6,522 bases of DNA from JAKVCB01 sp963578605 (GTDB lineage: Bacteria > Planctomycetota > Planctomycetia > Pirellulales > Lacipirellulaceae): assembly GCA_963578605.1 (NCBI GenBank), contig CAUZEA010000199.1:1-6522 (forward strand), read 5' to 3'. The notes beneath the pieces are model-generated. The model did not search any database. It had not been told where the DNA came from and saw only the letters and a list, made by a program, of their open reading frames with translations. This document shows, in pieces, positions 1-6,367 of the stretch (the stretch's first letter is position 1; each line of letters opens with the position of its first letter). The position numbers and the translations under genes are program-made.

Positions 1-355
1 GTGAGCAAAGCCCCGCGCTACCGTCATTGCTGCCCTGAAATTCCTGACCGTGCAGCAGCCGGTGCAGCGAAGATTTCAATGGTGCACGAGGTGAAAGTTG
101 GTAGCAAGCGTGCCGGGGTCGGCTAAATGTGGTTCATCGACGGCCAGTCGCTCGTGGAAATGCAGATGATCTCTGGGAACACGGGTGCGGGCGACTAAAT
201 GTTCGACGGCATCCTCGTCAACGCCCCCTACACAGTCTGGCGTGATACTTGTTGGTCAGTACGTAGAACCCGGCACGACTACCAGTGCCAGAAAGACGCT
301 TTTGGCATTGGGCACGCCGCCCAGGCATGCTAAGAGAAGGTTTCCTATTGCTTGA
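1..355 (+). pseudogene. decayed reading frame, possible remnant of a PEP-CTERM secreted protein
   Basis: No intact gene is present. The frame starting at base 1 reads into recognisable-looking protein but is stopped by TAA at 124-126 and again at 196-198, each followed directly by ATG in the same frame. Between and after the stops are WFIDGQSL, ISGNTGAG and FDGILVNA, which resemble strands of a concanavalin/LamG-like sugar-binding fold. About 40 bases later, in the next frame (from about 263), comes EPGTTT, then LLALG, then AKRRF and a TGA at 353-355. This is the order of a PEP-CTERM tail (Pro-Glu-Pro, hydrophobic stretch, basic end), although the hydrophobic part is poor. I infer a broken PEP-CTERM gene with stops and at least one frameshift; its 5' end lies outside the window. 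Family assignment is by eye and weak. It could also be non-coding sequence with chance resemblance. Confidence 0.33.
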
Positions 356-1094
356 CATTCCCTCTCGCCGGCATGGCAATAGGCAGTCATACTGCAACCC
401 TGGAAATTGCCAACCAAAATACGAAACACTGTCACGCCCCCACAGAACGCCACAGGAACTTTACAAAAGGATCCCGCTAATGAGGTGCCGATTTAATTGG
501 TTTCATGTTCCACCATTGGTGGTTATTTTTTCTCTGTTCATCTGCAGCCCGACGGGATGGACAATTCCTCCGCATTCGCACGGCGCAGGCAAGGTTTTCT
601 ACCCCGATCCACTTCCGGGAGGCTTCACACCCCACACGGGCGGCGCGAACGATGCCAATCACTCGCACGTGAAGGGTATCGCTGTTAAGGAGGTATCTCC
701 GAACGCGTTCGGCGGACTCGGGCCACACCTGGTCAACGACGCAGCGACGCCCTCGTGGAACACCTACTCGACTTAGGACAACCGCGTCTACCGTAATGGC
801 GATACTTCAGCTGTCAAAACCTACGGGCACGGTTACATAGAAGACAATGACGCCAAGAAACCACGGTTCAAGTTCGGAGCGGGCATCCCGAGTGGGAATC
901 TTGCGGATCTGAAAGCTCGCGTAGACGACGCTTGGAAGGGGTGGCAAACGGGCGCCAAAGCCGAGGGTGAGGGTTCTCGAACAACGCCAGATGGTACTGC
1001 TCTAAGGACAAATCTTTCATCTCGAGAATGGATCCCGGCGGACGGAAGTGGGGCTCTCAAAACAGACTATGAGATCGCGATCGACCTTGTTGAT

Positions 1095-1826
1095 TTGTCA
1101 TCAGATGAACTCGGAGCGTGGCATCCGGCAAATCAGACGCTCCACCTTACCGATGATCCGGAAATCAAGTTCTTCGTTGTTGACCCTCTCAATGCCGGAT
1201 CTCTCCATCCGAACTGGAAAGTCAGCCATGATGCTTTAGCGTTAGATGCGGCCGGGAAAAGCTGGGCCGAAGATACGGACCTGATTTCGATTGGCTGGGA
1301 ATTTGGCGCGGCTGCTCCCACAAATGCCGGTGCGCCAAATATGGGCGACATTGACTACCGGTGCGTCAAAGTTAGCGGGTGTGGTGGTGGGATTGGACTA
1401 AATGATGTTCGTGAAGGAACGGAGGCAGATATCCTCGGACTGGGGCTGAAAATAAGTAACGACTTCACGACCGCGTGGAGCGTTGCCCTTTCAGACAAGC
1501 CGATCACAAAAGGGCATATAGGAACCATTATTAATCACGAATGGGGCCACCTCCTGGGACTGGATCACGCACCGGCGGGAATCATGCACGCACAGGCCGA
1601 CTTTCTGATGGGAAACACGACTGGGATTGATGACGATGCCAAGAAGGCCGTCGCGGCTTTGTACTCCATACCGGTCCCCGAACCGTCAACGTACGCCCTC
1701 GCCACACTCGGCCTATTCACCTACCCCTGGCGACGGCAGCGGGCCTCAGCCACCGTAAGCCAAGCGAATCAGAAACCATCAAGGCCCTGCCAAATTCGGT
1801 GGGGCTTTTTTAGTGCCATCGTCTAA
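1095..1826 (+). CDS. catalytic half of the interrupted metalloprotease (separately callable ORF)
   Basis: This is the 243-codon open piece downstream of the TAG that an automatic caller would probably report, from a TTG at 1095. It holds the zinc motif HEWGHLLGLDH (residues about 148-158 of the piece), the Met-turn-like GIMH and the PEP-CTERM tail. The TTG is unlikely to be a true start: it has no clear ribosome site, codes for Leu inside a well-formed stretch (DLVDLSSDEL), and the frame is open upstream to 777 with normal-looking protein. On its own this piece would lack a signal peptide and so could not reach an exosortase. It is listed so the catalytic part is not lost, not as an independent gene. 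Confidence 0.4.
   Translation: MSSDELGAWHPANQTLHLTDDPEIKFFVVDPLNAGSLHPNWKVSHDALALDAAGKSWAEDTDLISIGWEFGAAAPTNAGAPNMGDIDYRCVKVSGCGGGIGLNDVREGTEADILGLGLKISNDFTTAWSVALSDKPITKGHIGTIINHEWGHLLGLDHAPAGIMHAQADFLMGNTTGIDDDAKKAVAALYSIPVPEPSTYALATLGLFTYPWRRQRASATVSQANQKPSRPCQIRWGFFSAIV
1781..1811 (+). terminator. rho-independent terminator overlapping the 3' end of the protease frame
   Basis: GCCCTGCC (1784-1791) pairs with GGTGGGGC (1798-1805) as an 8-bp stem containing two G-T wobbles, with loop AAATTC, followed at once by six T (1806-1811). Upstream AA can extend the stem into the T run. It points rightward and would end the protease transcript. Oddly it lies before the TAA at 1824, inside the last codons of the frame, which suggests that the original stop codon was upstream and has been lost. 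Confidence 0.7.
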
Positions 1827-2224
1827 CTGCTCTGGTTGAATGTTGCCGGTCTGGTTTTCTCGTTTGTTCCATCGGCAGACGTCGCCAGGGGGCCAGGAAC
1901 CGCTTTCGGAGGGTCTTCAACCGCCCCGCGAGAGACTCTTTGTCGAGTTCCAAGACTCTCGTGCCAAATGTCGCAGATCCTTATTCCGTTGGTATACCTG
2001 AAGCCAGCATGGCTTCAGGGTCAGTCTGGAAAAAATTCCAGCATTGGACAACTTGCCTTGATAGTTTCCATGCCATAGCATGCCGCAAGTCCCAGGAGAG
2101 ATAACACACACAACGGTCTGGGCGGACAATCGACCATCATTTACGAACCACGTGTGGTGGGGGAACTCTTCGCGCAGGCGGTTCCCATCACCGTCCCGTC
2201 ACACGGCAGCCCAAATGACAACCT
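1827..2224. other. gene-free stretch between protease and symporter
   Basis: No convincing coding region is seen on either strand; the short open frames have no recognisable protein and no good ribosome site. The stretch contains two perfect hairpins (separate entry) and presumably the symporter promoter, but I cannot point to a convincing -35/-10 pair. A weaker inverted repeat CATGC-CATA-GCATG lies near 2069-2082. Confidence 0.5.
1991..2041. repeat. two adjacent perfect hairpins with a GGTATACC palindrome
   Basis: CCTGAAGCCA (1997-2006) and TGGCTTCAGG (2010-2019) form a perfect 10-bp inverted repeat around GCA. Its left edge overlaps the 8-bp palindrome GGTATACC (1991-1998). Six bases on, CTGGAA (2026-2031) and TTCCAG (2036-2041) form a second perfect stem around AAAA. 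Neither is followed by a T run on the + strand, so a simple terminator is not supported. They may be a regulatory RNA structure in the symporter leader, a protein-binding site, or a copy of a dispersed intergenic repeat. Confidence 0.55.
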
Positions 2225-3814
2225 GTGTTCGGTACCGACCGCTGGCCTGAATACGCCGCGCTGCTGGCCTACCTGATCGCGCTGATGTGGATTGGCATCC
2301 GCAGTGCGCGGGAGGTGCGAACCTCGGTCGATTATACGCTTGCGGGACGTCAGATTCCGTGGATCGTGGTGCTGGCCACAACAGCCGCGACGATGGTTGG
2401 TGGTGGAGCCTCGGTCGGGTCGGTCGCAAACGTGTACCGCTTCGGCATCGCCGCCGCTTTCGTCACATGTGCCTGGGGGCTGCAACTGATCTTTACAGGT
2501 TTGTTCCTGGCACCCCATTTGCGCAGGCTAAACCTGATCACGGTCGGCGACTATTTCGAACTAAGATTCGGCGAGTTGGCCAGACGGCTGGCGGTCCTGA
2601 ACTGCCTGATTTTCCTGATTGGTGCAGTGGTCGCCCAGATGGTGGCCATCGGGAGCATTCTCGAGGCGGTCCTGGAAACCAATTACTATATCTTGGGGGT
2701 CATGATCGGCGGAGCGGTCGTGATTTTCTATTCCACCATCGGCGGCATTCGGGCCGTCATTAAAACCGACGTGTTGCAGTTTGTCATTCTGGTTGGCGGC
2801 CTGGCGGTGGCTTCGGCGTGGCTGGTGATTCGCCAGGGTGGTTTTGAAGTGATCGCCGAAGGGATCGCCGGCTCCAGCGATCCGGTGACGCGAAACCCCA
2901 ACCCGTTCAGCCTGACCAGCGATCGCTGGCCAGGAATCCGCGTGACCACGATGTTCTTCGCCTTCTTCCTGGGCGAGATGCTCGTCCCGCCATACGCCGT
3001 CCGTTGCTTCATTGCCCGGGATTCTCGAGCGGCGAAATGGGGAGTGGCCGGCAGCGGTATTTTTCTGTTGCTGTTTCATCCTATCGCAATCTTTGCCCTG
3101 GGAGTTGCGGCCCGGGGGGATGACAACATCCGCACCGAGATCAACACAAAGTTTGAAGAACAGCACCAAAAACTCGTGACTGCTCAAACGACACCCAAGA
3201 CCGACAAAGACCATCAGAACGACAAGGCACTGCGGGAAAAGGCCTCGCAAGAGGCCGCACGGTTCACCTTTCCCCTGCTCATGCGTAAGGCGTTCCCGCC
3301 GGTGTTCGCCGGTGTGATGATCGCCGCGCTGATCGCGGCGGTCATGTCATCGGCCGACAGTTGCCTGTCGTCTTTGGCGACCGTCGTGATGGAGGACATT
3401 TATCGACCGCACATCGAACCCGGCGCCAGCGACAAGCGATTACTGATGGTGGCCAAGTCAACCACGCTGGTCACCGGCATCGCCGCAATCATTTGTGCGT
3501 TAATCTATCGAGATATTGTCGAAATCCTGGAATTCATCTACGACTTTTGGGCCCCCACTATGGTGGTGCCGTTTGTGGTCGGAATCCTGTGGTACAAACC
3601 GTCTCGCGTGTATGCCGTCGTTACGTCGATGTTGGGCGGAATGATCGCCACTATCGTGTGGAAGTTCGTCCTGAAGTCGCCGTACCAGTTCAGTCCCGCG
3701 TTGTTTGGCTTCCTTGTCGCCGTGCTGGTATTTTTCCTGTTCTTGCCCGTGACAAGACATTGGCAATTGACCTCGATGTTCCGACCGCACAATCCGAATC
3801 CGGAGCAGCCATGA
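2225..3814 (+). CDS. sodium:solute symporter (SSS family)
   Basis: A 529-residue inner-membrane transporter, expected to couple sodium entry to uptake of an organic solute. About 13 hydrophobic segments can be picked out, from residues 10-27 to 489-508, as in SSS proteins. Family features in order: DYTLAGRQIPW (36-46) after the first helix; STIGGIRAVIKTDVLQ (170-185), like the conserved GG-RAV-TD-Q loop and helix; and AAVMSSADSCLSS (371-383) followed by DIYRP. In the last, Ser375 and Ser376 align with the sodium-site Ser/Thr pair known from PutP. Residues about 298-347 are a charged, lysine- and glutamine-rich loop, longer than usual here. The start is GTG 2225: an in-frame TGA lies at 2216-2218, and any later start would remove the first helix. 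No clear ribosome site precedes it. The 3' end overlaps the next gene (ATGA). The substrate cannot be read from the sequence; the nearby DadA-like gene makes an amino or imino acid one possibility. Confidence 0.93.
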   Translation: MFGTDRWPEYAALLAYLIALMWIGIRSAREVRTSVDYTLAGRQIPWIVVLATTAATMVGGGASVGSVANVYRFGIAAAFVTCAWGLQLIFTGLFLAPHLRRLNLITVGDYFELRFGELARRLAVLNCLIFLIGAVVAQMVAIGSILEAVLETNYYILGVMIGGAVVIFYSTIGGIRAVIKTDVLQFVILVGGLAVASAWLVIRQGGFEVIAEGIAGSSDPVTRNPNPFSLTSDRWPGIRVTTMFFAFFLGEMLVPPYAVRCFIARDSRAAKWGVAGSGIFLLLFHPIAIFALGVAARGDDNIRTEINTKFEEQHQKLVTAQTTPKTDKDHQNDKALREKASQEAARFTFPLLMRKAFPPVFAGVMIAALIAAVMSSADSCLSSLATVVMEDIYRPHIEPGASDKRLLMVAKSTTLVTGIAAIICALIYRDIVEILEFIYDFWAPTMVVPFVVGILWYKPSRVYAVVTSMLGGMIATIVWKFVLKSPYQFSPALFGFLVAVLVFFLFLPVTRHWQLTSMFRPHNPNPEQP

Positions 3815-3930
3815 TCCCCTACTGGCTTCTCACGATTTTGCATTACGCATCGGTTACGGCTGCAGTGGTGATCTTGGTCGTGGTGGGATGGCACTATGCG
3901 CGACCGAGGTCCAAGAACAGCAAGGACTAA
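3811..3930 (+). CDS. 39-residue single-helix membrane protein coupled to the symporter
   Basis: ATG 3811 overlaps the symporter stop (ATGA), and a good ribosome site GGAG (3802-3805) sits 5 bases upstream. Both support real, coupled translation. The protein starts MIPYWLLTILHY, has one strongly hydrophobic helix (about residues 5-27, including TAAVVILVVVGW) and ends in a basic, polar tail RPRSKNSKD, so the C-terminus is probably cytoplasmic. No family is recognised with certainty. Several SSS transporters are known to be encoded next to small membrane proteins (YhdT with PanF, DUF485 with ActP, DUF4212 small subunits). This one is much shorter, with one helix, but the arrangement suggests an accessory or stabilising subunit. 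That role is inference. Confidence 0.75.
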   Translation: MIPYWLLTILHYASVTAAVVILVVVGWHYARPRSKNSKD

Positions 3931-4022
3931 GCCTGCGTCCCTGCACACGAGGGTCTTGACGATCTACAAAACAGGTCCGCAGGCGTCTTTATCGGATTGG
4001 CAACAAAAACAATGTTGTCCAG
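3931..4022. terminator. possible terminator region between convergent genes
   Basis: Two convergent transcription units end here. GCCTGCG (3931-3937) and CGCAGGC (3978-3984) are a 7-bp inverted repeat 40 bases apart, followed by GTCTTT. GGCAACA (3999-4005) pairs with TGTTG-T-CC (4013-4020) with one bulge. Neither has the compact GC stem plus T run of a clear rho-independent terminator, so this is a weak call. Confidence 0.25.
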
Positions 4023-5273
4023 TTAGCGAAAACGCCCGGGGCGGAAGGGGCCTGGATCGACGCTCGGTGTCTGGCCCGTGATGAGGTCGGCGACGAGCTG
4101 GCCGCTCGCGGTGGCCAGCGTCATTCCAAGCATCGCATGTCCCGCGGCCAGCGTGAGGTTCTCCCAGTCGTCGTGTCGGCCAAGAATTGGCAAGCCGTCG
4201 GGCGTACATGGCCGGAGTCCGCGCCAAACCTCGATGACCTTGGGATCCTCCGGAATGTTGAAGAACCGCCGCGCGCCCCGCACGACGGCGCGAACTCGGC
4301 GCATGGTGATCGATTCGTCGAGACCGGCCAGTTCTAGCGTGCCAGCCAGACGCAGACTGTTGGCGCGGGGAGTGATACCAACCTTCACCTCATTGAGGAG
4401 TACCGGAATCTTCGGCATCGGATCGATCCGCTCGATGGTCACCCCGTACCCCTTACCGGCCTGGATCGGAACTCGCAGTCCCAACGGACGGGCAAGTCGC
4501 CCAGACCAGGAGCCACCCGCCAGAACGAAGTGGTCGGCCCGCAGGGTGCCACGTGTTGTCCGCACCGATTCAATGCGACGTCGATGAAACTCCCATTCGA
4601 TGAGCTCGGTATGCGGCCGAACGCTCGCACCCTGCTCTTCGGCGAGCCGCATCAGGGTCCTCACCGCTGAGAGCGGTTCGACGTGCGGCTCACTTTCGAA
4701 GTACGTCGCTCCGCAAACCGGGCCCGTGATCGCAGGCTCCAGCTGGCGGACTTCGTCCTCTCCCAGAGTCCGGCCTTCGACGCCGTACGCGCGCAGGATT
4801 TCCATCTCGTCGATAGCGTGCTTGAGACCTGCGGTGGTTGCACACGGGTAGAGGGAGCCGTTTTTCTTGAAGTGCATCTGGGCGCCGTTATCCGCGGCGA
4901 GTTCGTCGTAGAGCGCACTGCTGTGGAGCGACAACTCCGCCAGGGCGCGGGTGGCATGCGCCAGATGCGCCTTCGTCGAGCAGCTGAGAAAACGCAGCAG
5001 CCAGCGGACCAGGTCCCAGCTGGGAGGTGGCTTGATATGGAACGGACTGTCCGCACGGAGGAGCCAGAACAGGGCCTGGTGAATGGCACCGGGCATCGGG
5101 AGAGGGAAAGAGTGACTCGGGACAATCATGCCCGCGTTTCCGTACGAGCAGCCATGGCCTACCTCCCCCTTGTCGATCACCGTCACCTTCGCACCGCGAG
5201 CGGTCAGATAGTAGGCGCACGCCGCGCCAATGACCCCTCCGCCCACGACGAGAATATCGCGATCTGTTTTCAT
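4023..5273 (-). CDS. DadA-like FAD-dependent D-amino-acid dehydrogenase
   Basis: A 416-residue member of the DAO/DadA flavoprotein family, which oxidises the C-N bond of D-amino acids or cyclic imino acids to the oxo or imino product using FAD and an electron acceptor other than oxygen. The N-terminal Rossmann motif GGGVIG is at residues 11-16, with the acidic end of the second strand at Asp34-Lys-Gly-Glu and GCSYGNAGMI (41-50) after it. SPFHIKP (76-82) and the WLLRF stretch are typical of DadA-type members, including those in hydroxyproline clusters. LAGGSWSG (251-258), GKGYG (273-277), RGLRPCTPDGLPILGR (351-366) and AAGHAMLGMTLA (376-387) complete the FAD and substrate domain; length is normal and nothing is missing. 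The start at 5273 places GGGVIG at the usual distance. ATG 5300 or GTG 5318 would add 9 or 15 residues, and none has a strong ribosome site. Exact substrate (D-amino acid, sarcosine-like or cis-4-hydroxy-D-proline) is undecided. It converges on the symporter pair, so any joint function is inferred. Confidence 0.9.
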   Translation of the reverse strand: MKTDRDILVVGGGVIGAACAYYLTARGAKVTVIDKGEVGHGCSYGNAGMIVPSHSFPLPMPGAIHQALFWLLRADSPFHIKPPPSWDLVRWLLRFLSCSTKAHLAHATRALAELSLHSSALYDELAADNGAQMHFKKNGSLYPCATTAGLKHAIDEMEILRAYGVEGRTLGEDEVRQLEPAITGPVCGATYFESEPHVEPLSAVRTLMRLAEEQGASVRPHTELIEWEFHRRRIESVRTTRGTLRADHFVLAGGSWSGRLARPLGLRVPIQAGKGYGVTIERIDPMPKIPVLLNEVKVGITPRANSLRLAGTLELAGLDESITMRRVRAVVRGARRFFNIPEDPKVIEVWRGLRPCTPDGLPILGRHDDWENLTLAAGHAMLGMTLATASGQLVADLITGQTPSVDPGPFRPGRFR

Positions 5274-5312
5274 TCGAGGTCGTCTTGTACTTGTTTTCAT
5301 CTTTCGCTCGCC

Positions 5313-5336
5313 GCGCACACGTGCGCCGCGCGGCGC
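5313..5336. promoter_or_regulatory. overlapping GC-rich palindromes upstream of the dehydrogenase gene
   Basis: GCGCAC-AC-GTGCGC (5313-5326) is a 6-bp inverted repeat with a 2-base centre. It overlaps GCGCCGCGCGGCGC (5323-5336), a perfect 14-bp palindrome. The pair sits 40-63 bases upstream of ATG 5273 on the coding side. Slightly further out, TTCCAG (5346-5351) and CTGGAA (5369-5374) form another spaced repeat. The placement suits an operator or a leader RNA hairpin. If GTG 5318 were the true start, the first palindrome would lie partly in the coding region. No regulator can be named. Confidence 0.35.
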
Positions 5337-5647
5337 ATGTTACACTTCCAGCACAAACGTGTACACTCCTGGAACAAATATTGATGACCTGCCGCGGAGT
5401 CGATCCCTCGGTGCCCCCCCCTCTTGACCCGGGAGAAAAAGCAACGAGCAGGATTAAAGATCATAAACTATAAAACAAACCAGACAGAGGAGATAAACCA
5501 GACAGGGTACCTATGGGAATTCTAATTTTCCTGCACACTACTTTAAAGACGTCACAGGTATTTTCACGGTCCCTACGGGCCATAGGCAAAACACTATCTC
5601 CAACACACACCCATTGGATATGACCAACCAATATCCCGTCATGTGGG
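5337..5647. other. gene-free stretch between dehydrogenase and sialidase-like gene
   Basis: No supported gene is seen. The stretch should hold the dehydrogenase promoter (leftward) and the 3' flank of the sialidase-like gene. It contains an 8-base C run (5414-5421), an AT-richer part (about 5450-5480), a direct repeat (separate entry) and GGATAT (5616-5621) / ATATCC (5631-5636). That last inverted repeat lies 12 bases past the sialidase-like stop, without a T run on that strand. Confidence 0.45.
5477..5505. repeat. 11-bp direct repeat with 18-bp period
   Basis: AAACCAGACAG occurs at 5477-5487 and again at 5495-5505. The period is 18 bases, nearly two helical turns, so both copies face the same side of the DNA. 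This could be a tandem binding site for a regulator or a short tandem duplication; there are only two copies. Confidence 0.45.
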
Positions 5648-6367
5648 CTAAGGATTTCGCTCGATGGTCAGCTTGCGAGCGTCCAGATCAAGACGATCGT
5701 GGTACAGGCAGAGTACCTGGCCGGGGGAAACTTCAGCCAGTCGGGCCTGGCCAATATAAGCAAATGCTGATCGGCAGCTGATGAAACAGGCGTTCTTGTA
5801 GTCCCAGGTTCGTCCACCGTCCAGGCTTGCCATGACATACAACTGTTTTCCGTAGACCAACAGTAACGTACCGTCGCTCAACACGAGGAGATCTCCATGG
5901 CTGGCACCTATGTCCACCTTCTCCGGATCTCCCCAGTCCTGGTAGTCACCGGAGGATCGAGACAGCCATAACGGGGTGTTACCATCTCCATTACGCATCA
6001 GGCAGACCATTTCACCGTTGGGCAGCAATGCGAGTGAGGGATATCGAAAACCTTCTGGTCCGTACTTTGGATCCGGATCGCTGGCGATCGTAGTCACGTA
6101 CCTCCACGTGTCTCCCCGGTCCTGCGATCGGACCAACAGGACACGGCTTTTTGTCTGGCGCAATTTGTGCCATCGATCGGGGTAACCCGAGGGCGTTTGG
6201 TCCTCGCCGAACCAGCCCCACATGACCGACACCAGGTCGCCGTCGGGTAGTTCCACAATCGATTGCCCGAAAAACGGTCCGTTCACCGGCTGATCGTACT
6301 CATCACTAACGGCAGTGCTACCGGCAGTGGCCTCCGGAATGTGAACCAGACCACGTTGGTGGTCCAC
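5648..6367 (-). CDS. sialidase-like BNR/Asp-box protein, probably N-terminally truncated
   Basis: A 239-residue frame with beta-propeller repeats of the sialidase superfamily. Asp boxes (S-x-D-x-G-x-T-W) are SQDRGDTW (81-88) and SLDGGRTW (181-188), with a degenerate one, SSGDYQDW (138-145). Repeated strands such as SIVELPDGDLVSVMWG, SLALLPNGEMVCLMRN and DLLVLSDGTLLLVYG match the blades between boxes. The C-terminus KLTIERNP fits a closing strand, and TAG 5648-5650 ends it cleanly. Six-bladed sialidase domains usually need about 330-400 residues, so roughly a third is missing at the N-terminus, along with any signal peptide. The GTG at 6367 is a poor start: AGGA is almost touching it. Upstream the same frame is stopped by TAA (6398-6400) and TAG (6428-6430), and I see no propeller sequence in any frame up to 6522. 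It may be a broken gene, or a frameshift may hide the rest. Enzyme activity and substrate are unproven; many members in planctomycetes are not true sialidases. Confidence 0.72.
   Translation of the reverse strand: MDHQRGLVHIPEATAGSTAVSDEYDQPVNGPFFGQSIVELPDGDLVSVMWGWFGEDQTPSGYPDRWHKLRQTKSRVLLVRSQDRGDTWRYVTTIASDPDPKYGPEGFRYPSLALLPNGEMVCLMRNGDGNTPLWLSRSSGDYQDWGDPEKVDIGASHGDLLVLSDGTLLLVYGKQLYVMASLDGGRTWDYKNACFISCRSAFAYIGQARLAEVSPGQVLCLYHDRLDLDARKLTIERNP

Larger units (their letters stand above)
480..1826 (+). pseudogene. matrixin-like PEP-CTERM metalloprotease interrupted by in-frame TAG
   Basis: Starting at ATG 480, which has an AAAGGA ribosome site 8 bases upstream, one frame runs 448 codons to TAA 1824-1826, broken only by TAG at 774-776 (codon 99). 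The N-terminus is a signal peptide: basic start, hydrophobic core PPLVVIFSLFI, then a mature part rich in His and Gly. The catalytic motif HEWGHLLGLDH (about codons 353-363) is the metzincin zinc site HExxHxxGxxH with all three histidines and the glutamate; GIMHAQ just after it fits the Met-turn. This points to a secreted zinc endopeptidase near the matrixins. The C-terminus has VPEPSTYAL, a short hydrophobic stretch and WRRQR, a PEP-CTERM signal for exosortase sorting, but the helix is only about 13 residues. As written, translation would give a 98-residue secreted peptide without the active site. The coding character continues unchanged after the TAG, so the lesion is recent, a sequencing error, or read through. 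The nearest sense codons are CAG (Gln) and TGG (Trp). Confidence 0.72.

Noticed and set aside
352..393. TTGACA at 352-357 as a sigma-70 -35 box for the protease gene
   Set aside because: No convincing -10 box at 16-18 bases; only GCAATA/CAATAG at poor match and spacing.
256..453. 65-codon minus-strand frame with a hydrophobic stretch
   Set aside because: No family resemblance or ribosome site; antisense to the degenerate region.
285..479. N-terminal extension of the protease frame back to 285
   Set aside because: The ribosome site and signal peptide place the start at ATG 480; the upstream part overlaps the decayed region and looks non-coding.
1836..2078. 80-codon + strand open frame in the gene-free stretch
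   Set aside because: TTG start without ribosome site, runs through the hairpins, no protein-like features.
2561..3250. 229-codon minus-strand open frame
   Set aside because: Lies wholly within the symporter gene; the His/Asp/Gln-rich translation is typical of a shadow frame.
2225..5273. Symporter and dehydrogenase as a single catabolic operon
   Set aside because: They are on opposite strands and convergent, so cotranscription is not possible; only a loose functional link is inferred.
5313..5336. Palindrome cluster as a rho-independent terminator
   Set aside because: No T run on either side, and it lies upstream of a gene start rather than after a stop codon.
4683..5384. 233-codon + strand open frame
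   Set aside because: It is the antisense of the dehydrogenase, has no recognisable domain, and the minus-strand protein is clearly the real one.
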